Source: Planctomycetaceae bacterium (GTDB lineage Bacteria; Planctomycetota; Phycisphaerae; Phycisphaerales; SM1A02). Taken from it: a stretch of 6,475 nt of DNA. A program made the position numbers and the translations under genes. The stretch spans positions 1 to 6,475 of the forward strand of contig CANJIC010000115.1 in NCBI GenBank assembly GCA_947474205.1, in the 5' to 3' direction. The notes beneath the pieces are model-generated. The model saw nothing but the letters and a program-made list of their open reading frames with translations, had not been told where the DNA came from and searched no databases. Below, piece after piece: positions 1 through 5,186 of this stretch (positions are counted from its first letter, which is position 1; every line of letters starts with the position of its first letter).

Positions 1-2518
1 GTTTTTAAAGGATTGGCGCCGCTTTCTTAAGGATTTTGGGGACCTGGAATATGCGCTCTCGGTGGTTGCTCCGCGCGGCGACGTCCCCGCCGCCGACCGC
101 GCGGTGCGCGAGTTAAGCACGCGCTTGGCCACGCTGGCTAGCGTTGCAAAAGTACACGGCAGCATTGACGCGCAGGACCAATGGCGGCTTGCGCCGCGCG
201 CCATGAGCGACGATGAACTTGCGGGTCTTGCCGATGCCGCAGGCGCGCTTCCTATTCTGGCGGCGCGCCCAATGCTTGCGCAACTTTTAAAAGATGGCGA
301 CGCACGTGTGAAACTTTTGCTGGATGAAGGCGCGAAGATGGATGCGGCCACGCAACGATCGACCGCCGCAAGCGCGTTCATGTTGCTGGGCGTGGCTGCA
401 AGTGGCCAACTCAACGCCGATATATTGCCGCTTGCCACGGCGCTGCAAACGCGTTGGCTAAGCAACGAAGGTGGCGCGTTGCGCTTGGTGTTGGTGATGC
501 CCAAGAAAAATTACCAATCACTTGCGGTGGTGGATGAATCGTTGTTGGCCATGCGCAAAGTGATCGCGGAGATTCAGGCGAAGGAACCAACAATTGAGAT
601 TGGCTTGACTGGCAAACCAGTTTTGCAAGCCGATGAAATGGAAACCACCAGCTCGGACATGAACATTGCGTCCATAGTTGCGTTGGCGTTGTGCGCGGCG
701 TTGTTCATGATTGTCTTTCGCGGAGTGAAGCGACCGCTCTTTGCGGTGGCGGCATTCTTGGCGGGCGCGGCGCTGACCTACGCCGCGGCGACCATCATGA
801 TTGGCAGTTTGAACTTGCTCAGCGTGGTGTTTATGTTGGTGCTTGTTGGCGTGGGCTTGGACTACGGAATTCACATGATTGCCCGCTATTTAGAGGGGTT
901 GCGCCACATGGACAGCGCGGCCAGCGTGCGCCACATGATGCGCACCGCGACGCCCAGCATGTTGGCGGGCGCGGCTGTGAGCGCGGGAACTTTTCTGATC
1001 GCCATTTTTGTGCCCATGCAAGGGCTGCGCGAACTTGGAATTATTTCTGGGGTTGGGTTGCTTCTATGCGCGGCCACCATGGCGATTGGATTGCCAGCCT
1101 TGCTGTTGTGCTTTGACAAGCGCGGCGCGGATGATTCAAAGCAGCTTTCATTTTTTGCCAGCCGCACTGTGAGTGCGCACACACATTCAAGTGCGCCACT
1201 TATGCGCCACCAAATTTTTGTCGCCGTGTCGCTGTTGGCCATGGTTGCGGGCGTTGTGATTGCGTGGGAACGCGTGGGCTTTGAAAGCAACCTGCTCAAA
1301 CTGCAAGCGGCGGATTTATCAAGCGTTTCGTGGCAGCGGCGCTTGCAAACCGAAGGCGGAAACTCAACTTGGTTTGGCGCGGTGATTACGGATTCATTTG
1401 ACAAGGTCGCGCCGCTGGTGGAGAAAGCCAAGTTGCAACCGTTGATCCGCAATTCTCGCAGCGTTCTAGATTTTGTGAAAGCAGATTCGCCGCGGCGCGA
1501 TCAAATGCGCGCGGTGATTGCTGGCGCAAGCGGCGCGTTCAATGCGAACGCAAACGCATCATTTAACACAAACGCGGCCGCGCAAACCGCATTGTCAACC
1601 GAAGCCAATACCAAATCAAAGTTGCTTGAACTTGCCCAACGTGCCGGCGACCGCGTGGAATCACTGGCCAATGGCGCCAACACCGCGGGCGCGCCCGCCA
1701 AAGATGTCGCCATGATTCGCAACCTTGCGCTGTCCTTGCGCGCGTTGCGCAACGCGCTGGAAACCAATGAAATCACTGCAAAAACGCGCGCCGATGAATC
1801 CATTGCGCTGGCCGCGTTCGCGGCGCAGCAACTGCAGATTGGCGCGGGCCTTTCACTGCGCGACTCGCTGCCACCCGCGGTGCGCGACTCGTTCAGCAGC
1901 GCCAACAATCAATTCGCCATTCTGTTGCACCCGCAAGAGGACATTTGGGAACCAGGCGCCATGGCTCCATTTGTGGCCGCCATGCGCACCGTGGATCCAT
2001 CGGTCACCGGCGCGCCAATCACGGTATTTGAAAGTGTGCAACTTATGCGCACAAGTTTTTTGTGGCAAGGATTAATCGCCAGCGCGTTTGTGTTGGCGCT
2101 GCTGTATTTGGATTTTCGCAGCGTCAAACTAACGGCCATCGCGTTTCTAAGTTTGCTTGCGGGACTCGGCTGGACTGTTGGCATTATGGGCTTGCTGAAG
2201 ATTCCATTCACGCTGGCCAACTTCTTCGCCATTCCAATTATGATTGGCCTTGGCATTGACAGCGCCATTCACATAACGCACCGAGTTCTAGAAGGCGGAC
2301 TGACGCATGGCTTTGGTAGCACGCGACGCGCGGTGATGGTGACGGCTATCACCACCACGATTGGTTTTGGAACACTGCTCTTTGCCCAGCACCGCGGCTT
2401 GCGCGGCCTTGGCGAAGTGATGACCATTGCAAGTTTGTGCTGCCTGGTTTCAGCGGTGTGGTTGCTGCCAGCCATGCTGCGTTTGTTTGGCTGCGACAAG
2501 TTCACGCATCACCACTAG
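1..2518 (+). CDS. RND/MMPL-family membrane transporter, 5'-truncated by the window edge (HpnN-like)
   Basis: This is a proton-driven inner-membrane exporter of the RND superfamily, MMPL/HpnN-like branch, which typically moves lipids or other hydrophobic molecules. The frame is open from base 2, and the codons before the GTG at 62 already read like family sequence (FLKDWRRFLKDFGDLEYAL), so that GTG is not the true start. The 838 visible codons begin in the first periplasmic loop; helix TM1 is missing. After the loop comes TGKPVLQADEM (about 203-213), then TM2-TM6 (about 222-370) with GVGLDYGIH at 283-291. TM7 lies at about 404-422, followed by the second periplasmic loop (to about 684), then TM8-TM12 with the matching GLGIDSAIH at 749-757. 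The two G-x-G-x-D-x-x-I-H motifs mark the internal duplication typical of RND proteins, and their aspartates are the likely proton-relay residues. The gene ends with TAG at 2516-2518. The substrate cannot be told from sequence; hopanoid transport is only one possibility. The second loop holds an unusual Asn/Ala-rich stretch. Confidence 0.88.
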   Translation, partial: FLKDWRRFLKDFGDLEYALSVVAPRGDVPAADRAVRELSTRLATLASVAKVHGSIDAQDQWRLAPRAMSDDELAGLADAAGALPILAARPMLAQLLKDGDARVKLLLDEGAKMDAATQRSTAASAFMLLGVAASGQLNADILPLATALQTRWLSNEGGALRLVLVMPKKNYQSLAVVDESLLAMRKVIAEIQAKEPTIEIGLTGKPVLQADEMETTSSDMNIASIVALALCAALFMIVFRGVKRPLFAVAAFLAGAALTYAAATIMIGSLNLLSVVFMLVLVGVGLDYGIHMIARYLEGLRHMDSAASVRHMMRTATPSMLAGAAVSAGTFLIAIFVPMQGLRELGIISGVGLLLCAATMAIGLPALLLCFDKRGADDSKQLSFFASRTVSAHTHSSAPLMRHQIFVAVSLLAMVAGVVIAWERVGFESNLLKLQAADLSSVSWQRRLQTEGGNSTWFGAVITDSFDKVAPLVEKAKLQPLIRNSRSVLDFVKADSPRRDQMRAVIAGASGAFNANANASFNTNAAAQTALSTEANTKSKLLELAQRAGDRVESLANGANTAGAPAKDVAMIRNLALSLRALRNALETNEITAKTRADESIALAAFAAQQLQIGAGLSLRDSLPPAVRDSFSSANNQFAILLHPQEDIWEPGAMAPFVAAMRTVDPSVTGAPITVFESVQLMRTSFLWQGLIASAFVLALLYLDFRSVKLTAIAFLSLLAGLGWTVGIMGLLKIPFTLANFFAIPIMIGLGIDSAIHITHRVLEGGLTHGFGSTRRAVMVTAITTTIGFGTLLFAQHRGLRGLGEVMTIASLCCLVSAVWLLPAMLRLFGCDKFTHHH

Positions 2519-2615
2519 AATATTGCGCATGGTTTTGTACCTGACGCTTTGACAAACACGCCCGCCTAACATTCCACAGCAACACATTTACAAATTTCAT
2601 CTAACTCAAAGTTTC
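2519..2615. other. Spacer between transporter and HMA lipoprotein genes
   Basis: This 97-base gap is visibly more AT-rich than the flanking genes, especially in its last 40 bases. I see no hairpin followed by a T run, so no intrinsic terminator for the transporter is evident. It contains a TTGACA box (listed separately). No Shine-Dalgarno-like purine run lies just ahead of the downstream ATG. Confidence 0.5.
2549..2554 (+). promoter_or_regulatory. Possible -35 box (TTGACA) ahead of the HMA lipoprotein gene
   Basis: An exact TTGACA sits 61 bases upstream of the ATG at 2616. At 16-18 bases downstream there is no convincing -10 hexamer. The best TATAAT-like word, TAACAT at 2567-2572, is only 12 bases away, which is too close for a standard sigma-70 promoter. 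This may be a promoter read by a sigma factor with other spacing preferences, or chance. It suggests the small gene could have its own promoter rather than rely on read-through from the transporter. Confidence 0.25.
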
Positions 2616-3023
2616 ATGAACCACATTCCAAAATTCCATCATCTTGCAATGACAATCAAATCACTTGCTTTACCTGCCTATTTGGCCATTTTTGCGCTAT
2701 GTGGCTGTGGACCAGACGCCGATCCGCGCGTCAGCGACGCGGCGCCTGTTGTCTATCAATACGCCATTGAGGGAATGCATTGTCAAAACTGCGTGGACGC
2801 CATTACCGACAAGGCCATGCACACTGACGGCGTAGTGGATTGCAAAGTGAATCTGAAAGATAACTCGGCCATGATCGCCATGCGCGACGCATCGGTGGAG
2901 CCGCAAGTGAAAAGTGGCATTGAAAAGTTGGGCTACACAGTGACGGTGGTTCCAAGCGCGGCTGCTGTCAGTGGGCCAACGTCAAACCCTGCCACAACAA
3001 GCGTCCCCACTGTTTCAAAATAA
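2616..3023 (+). CDS. Predicted lipoprotein with a single HMA (heavy-metal-associated) domain
   Basis: This is a 135-residue protein with a signal peptide, a hydrophobic stretch (about residues 16-30) and a lipobox-like LCGC. Cys31 would be lipidated and the mature protein anchored to a membrane facing the periplasm. After a short linker comes one HMA domain, about residues 47-112. It starts YAIEGMHCQNC, which contains the GMxCxxC metal site (Cys56, Cys59), and ends near EKLGYTVTVV, as in CopZ, MerP and the N-terminal domains of copper P-type ATPases. Family knowledge says such sites bind Cu(I), or Hg(II) in MerP. An additional cysteine, Cys76, lies in the domain. The last 20 or so residues are Ser/Thr/Pro/Ala-rich and look disordered. 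An internal ATG at 2649 gives MTIK before the hydrophobic core, a more standard signal peptide, and may be the true start; neither start has a clear ribosome-binding site. The likely role is periplasmic metal capture or transfer, probably copper, but no ATPase, reductase or metal regulator is nearby to confirm it. Confidence 0.85.
   Translation: MNHIPKFHHLAMTIKSLALPAYLAIFALCGCGPDADPRVSDAAPVVYQYAIEGMHCQNCVDAITDKAMHTDGVVDCKVNLKDNSAMIAMRDASVEPQVKSGIEKLGYTVTVVPSAAAVSGPTSNPATTSVPTVSK
2649..2651 (+). other. Alternative ATG start of the HMA lipoprotein
   Basis: Starting here gives a 124-residue protein whose signal peptide is only 19 residues before the lipidated cysteine (n-region MTIK, then the hydrophobic core). 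The ATG at 2616 adds an 11-residue His-containing extension (MNHIPKFHHLA). Short n-regions are usual for lipoproteins, which favours this start, but no Shine-Dalgarno sequence distinguishes the two. Confidence 0.45.
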
Positions 3024-3039
3024 TTCAGCGTTTGCTTGT

Positions 3040-3063
3040 ATGCGCAAAGTTTTTTGCGCGCAT
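3040..3063. terminator. Short hairpin between convergent genes, possible bidirectional terminator
   Basis: GCGCAAA at 3042-3048 pairs with TTTGCGC at 3053-3059 around a four-base loop (GTTT). Alternatively ATGCGC at 3040-3045 pairs with GCGCAT at 3058-3063 around a 12-base loop. The hairpin lies 16 bases after the stop of the HMA gene and on the downstream side of nrnA, where a shared terminator is expected. No T run follows the stem on either strand (the T's are inside the loop and stem), so this is not a textbook intrinsic terminator. Confidence 0.35.
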
Positions 3064-3082
3064 TGCAAACATGAATTGTGTT

Positions 3083-3102
3083 GCTTGCAACGCGGCTTGC
3101 AA
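3083..3102. repeat. Two copies of GCTTGCAA in tandem, 12-base period
   Basis: GCTTGCAA occurs at 3083-3090 and again at 3095-3102, separated by CGCG, just downstream of the nrnA stop. The core TTGCAA is a palindrome and is also present at 3063-3068. It could be a small protein-binding site or a weak secondary structure in the nrnA 3' end. It is short enough to be chance. Confidence 0.3.
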
Positions 3103-3116
3103 AGTGAACCGCGAAA

Positions 3117-4169
3117 TCAACCAAGTTCCGCAATGGTGCGCTCGATGACCTTGGCCACTTGCTGCGCCACCGATGTCATGTCGCCTTTCACGCGCGCGCC
3201 CGCGGCGTGCACATGTCCGCCGCCGCCAAACTCGCCAGCCATGCGATTAACATCCACAAACTTTCCGCCCGCAAAGAGAGCGGGCTTGCTGCGGAAACTT
3301 AATTTCACAATTCCCACCTCTGTCTGTGAAAGCAACACGCTGCATTCGGTGCTGCCCACTTGCATGGGCGCGTTCACCACGCCGGCCAAATCTTCCGGGC
3401 TACCAGAAGCCGTGGCAAAATCGTCCGGCATAAGTTGCATCATGGCGGCGCGATTGTTGGCAAGCCAACACATATTGCTGAGAGCGCGGCCCAGCAATCC
3501 AAGCCGCTGCGGGCGCGAATTCTCCTCTAATTGCCTATATAAACGATCTTTTTCAACACCCGCGCCTAACAACCGAGACGCCAGTGTGAACACCGCGGCA
3601 TCGGCGCTGGAGAAGCGAAACCAACCCGTGTCAGTAGCCAGCCCCGCGAACAGAGCCTCGGCAATGGAGCCCGCGCCGCCAGTTCCTGGCATGTCAAACT
3701 TTACGCCAAGCGCTTCAATGATTGGCACCAACGCTTGCGTGCAACTGGCGCAACGCGTTTCCACAATTCGATCCGTAAAATCAGTGTCCCCACTTCGATG
3801 ATGATCAACGCCCACAATTTTTTCACGCCGTTCTTTCAACCATGGACCCAAGTGTTCAAGTTGTCCCCATGAACCAGTATCAAGCACGGCCACAACTTCA
3901 TATTCAGCGGTGGGCAAGTTCTCAGGCGCGCGGCCTGGCTGCTCATTTGCAAGCAAGCATTGCAACACTGGATCAAATGCGCCCGCAAGCCACACATCAA
4001 CAATGCGATCACGCTGACGAAGCGCGCGCGCCAACGCCAACACAGAACCAATCGCGTCGCCGTCTGGCTTGTCATGCGACGTGATCAACACGCGCTTGGC
4101 GTTGACCAATCGATCCGCAATATGACGCGGCGTTGATGTTGTGGAATAGTTCGCGGCAACTTGTGTCAT
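3117..4169 (-). CDS. nrnA: DHH/DHHA1 phosphoesterase, NrnA-type nanoRNase/pAp phosphatase
   Basis: This 350-residue protein belongs to the DHH superfamily, and its length fits the NrnA class. Such proteins are cytoplasmic Mn-dependent enzymes that degrade short oligoribonucleotides (including pGpG-type dinucleotides) and often dephosphorylate 3'-phosphoadenosine 5'-phosphate. All expected metal and active-site motifs are visible: SHDKPDGDAIGS at 31-42 (His32, Asp36, Asp38), AVLDTGS with Asp97, VDHH at 121-124, and ATDTGWFRFS with Asp180. The C-terminal DHHA1 substrate-binding domain has FGGGGHVHAAGA at 314-325. The 20 or so N-terminal residues before the domain are not conserved-looking. The ATG overlaps the TGA of ribF as ATGA, so translation is probably coupled and nrnA is the second gene of a ribF-nrnA operon. 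The family call is firm; whether it acts mainly on nanoRNA, pAp or a cyclic-dinucleotide product is inference. Confidence 0.92.
   Translation of the reverse strand: MTQVAANYSTTSTPRHIADRLVNAKRVLITSHDKPDGDAIGSVLALARALRQRDRIVDVWLAGAFDPVLQCLLANEQPGRAPENLPTAEYEVVAVLDTGSWGQLEHLGPWLKERREKIVGVDHHRSGDTDFTDRIVETRCASCTQALVPIIEALGVKFDMPGTGGAGSIAEALFAGLATDTGWFRFSSADAAVFTLASRLLGAGVEKDRLYRQLEENSRPQRLGLLGRALSNMCWLANNRAAMMQLMPDDFATASGSPEDLAGVVNAPMQVGSTECSVLLSQTEVGIVKLSFRSKPALFAGGKFVDVNRMAGEFGGGGHVHAAGARVKGDMTSVAQQVAKVIERTIAELG
4166..4169 (-). other. ATGA stop-start overlap joining ribF and nrnA
   Basis: Read on the - strand, these four bases are ATGA: the ATG of nrnA and the TGA of ribF share two bases. This arrangement normally lets a terminating ribosome re-initiate, so the two proteins are likely made from one transcript with coupled translation. 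Confidence 0.85.
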
Positions 4170-5095
4170 GTCAACACTACTTCTTCGGCAATTTCATGCC
4201 GAGTTCTTTGCGCATCTATGTTCATTTGTTCCAGCAACGCTTGCACGCCGTCAAAGCGCGTTTGCCCGCGCAACCAGCGCGAAAATTCAAGAGTGAGCGT
4301 CCAGCCGTAATCATCCACGGGCGCCTTGTGATCCAGTACAAAAGCCTCAACTGTGCGGGCATGCACGCCAAATGTTGGCTTGGTGCCAATGCTGATCGCG
4401 GCGCGTTTGCGCGCGCCCGTAGGCAGCGTGGCAATGCCGGCGTAAATACCGTCGCTTGGAATCAACCGCGCGCCTGTGGCGATGTTGGCCGTGGGCCACC
4501 CAAGTGTGCGGCCGCGTTGATCGCCTTTCTGCACCACGCCCGTCAATTGATACGCACGCCCCAGCACCGCGGCCACATCATTCACGCGGCCATGTTGCAA
4601 TAGCCAGCGCAGCAGCGAACTGCTGGCCACCGCGCTTGACGCGTCGCTAAGTGCAACTTCAACCGGCTCAACTTGGTCAACTGTGAAATTATTTTTCAAG
4701 CCAATCACGCGCAATGTATTGATATCGCCCGCACGATCCTTGCCAAAATGAAAATCCGGTCCTTCAACAATGCACTCAAAGGCAATCTGCTCGCGCAACC
4801 ACGACATGAATTGTTCGGCGCTCATGGTCAACAATTCTTTGGTGGTGTTGATCACATGCACATCATCCGCGCCGCATTTCAACAAGCACTCGCGGCGCTC
4901 TTGAAGCGTTTGCACAGCGGGCGGCGCCAACTCCGGCTTCAGCAATATGGCGGGATGAGGATCAAATGTCACCGCCACAACCTGGCCGCTGCTGCCCGCA
5001 AGAACGCGAGCACGCTCAAGCAAGGCTTGGTGACCCACATGAACGCCATCAAAATTGCCAATGGTGATGCAACGCAAGCGCAACAGCGTAACCAA
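4166..5095 (-). CDS. ribF: Bifunctional riboflavin kinase / FAD synthetase RibF
   Basis: RibF makes FMN from riboflavin and ATP, then FAD from FMN and ATP, in the cytoplasm. With a TTG start at 5095 it has 309 residues, a normal length for the family. The N-terminal adenylyltransferase domain shows TIGNFDGVHVGHQ (GNFDGVHVGHQ at 13-23, with the HxGH nucleotidyltransferase motif at 19-22), TFDPHP at 43-48, EGPDFHFGKDRAGD at 111-124 and SSSLLR at 158-163. The C-terminal kinase domain shows GRTLGWPTAN at 195-204 (the PTAN motif), SIGTKPTFG ending at 243, and VEAF at 249-252, whose Glu250 is the expected catalytic base. No motif is missing. The start is uncertain: the only in-frame ATG is at 5266, inside the divergent gene, and the nearer candidates are TTG codons at 5134, 5113, 5095 and 5077. 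I chose 5095 because it leaves room for a promoter and gives a family-like N-terminus. It overlaps nrnA by four bases. Confidence 0.92.
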   Translation of the reverse strand: MVTLLRLRCITIGNFDGVHVGHQALLERARVLAGSSGQVVAVTFDPHPAILLKPELAPPAVQTLQERRECLLKCGADDVHVINTTKELLTMSAEQFMSWLREQIAFECIVEGPDFHFGKDRAGDINTLRVIGLKNNFTVDQVEPVEVALSDASSAVASSSLLRWLLQHGRVNDVAAVLGRAYQLTGVVQKGDQRGRTLGWPTANIATGARLIPSDGIYAGIATLPTGARKRAAISIGTKPTFGVHARTVEAFVLDHKAPVDDYGWTLTLEFSRWLRGQTRFDGVQALLEQMNIDAQRTRHEIAEEVVLT

Positions 5096-5186
5096 CTTAG
5101 AGCCCGCATCCAAAGAAGATATAAAAATAGGCAAATTGTGGGCAAAAACGCTTGAGCGGCGGCACCAAAGCGGGGATAGTGTCCAA
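5096..5186. promoter_or_regulatory. Divergent intergenic region between ribF and the glutamate dehydrogenase-like gene
   Basis: About 90 bases separate the chosen ribF start from the + strand ATG at 5187, so both promoters should lie here unless they extend into the genes. An AT-rich core sits at about 5111-5139. On the - strand, TTGCCC (5145-5140) and TATATC (5123-5118) are 16 bases apart and each match the sigma-70 consensus at four of six positions. This would start ribF mRNA near 5111, compatible with translation from TTG 5095 but not from TTG 5113. On the + strand, TATAAA at 5120-5125 is a -10-like word, but I find no matching -35. I see no FMN riboswitch (RFN element): the space is too short and the conserved RFN words are absent. 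Confidence 0.4.
5172..5176 (+). promoter_or_regulatory. Possible ribosome-binding site of the glutamate dehydrogenase-like gene
   Basis: GGGGA ends 10 bases before the ATG at 5187. It is a partial match to the Shine-Dalgarno consensus at slightly long spacing. It is the best such signal in the window and supports 5187 as the start, although the frame stays open upstream. Confidence 0.4.

Noticed and set aside
886..1452. 188-codon open frame on the - strand, antisense to the transporter
   Set aside because: It overlaps well-defined membrane helices of the exporter on the other strand and shows no family features of its own.
2494..2518. Poly-histidine end of the exporter (HHH before the stop) as a tag or metal site
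   Set aside because: Three histidines at a C-terminus are too few for an engineered tag, and nothing else around looks like a vector. It is probably a chance ending.
2971..3801. 276-codon open frame on the + strand, antisense to nrnA
   Set aside because: It lies opposite a gene with every DHH/DHHA1 motif intact. Its protein is Ser/Pro/Ala-rich with no recognisable domain, which is the usual shadow of a GC-rich gene.
4673..5155. 160-codon open frame on the + strand, antisense to ribF
   Set aside because: It runs across the complete FAD synthetase domain of ribF and has no recognisable motif.
5096..5186. FMN riboswitch (RFN element) ahead of ribF
   Set aside because: The ribF leader would be at most a few tens of bases, shorter than an RFN aptamer, and the conserved RFN words are not visible.
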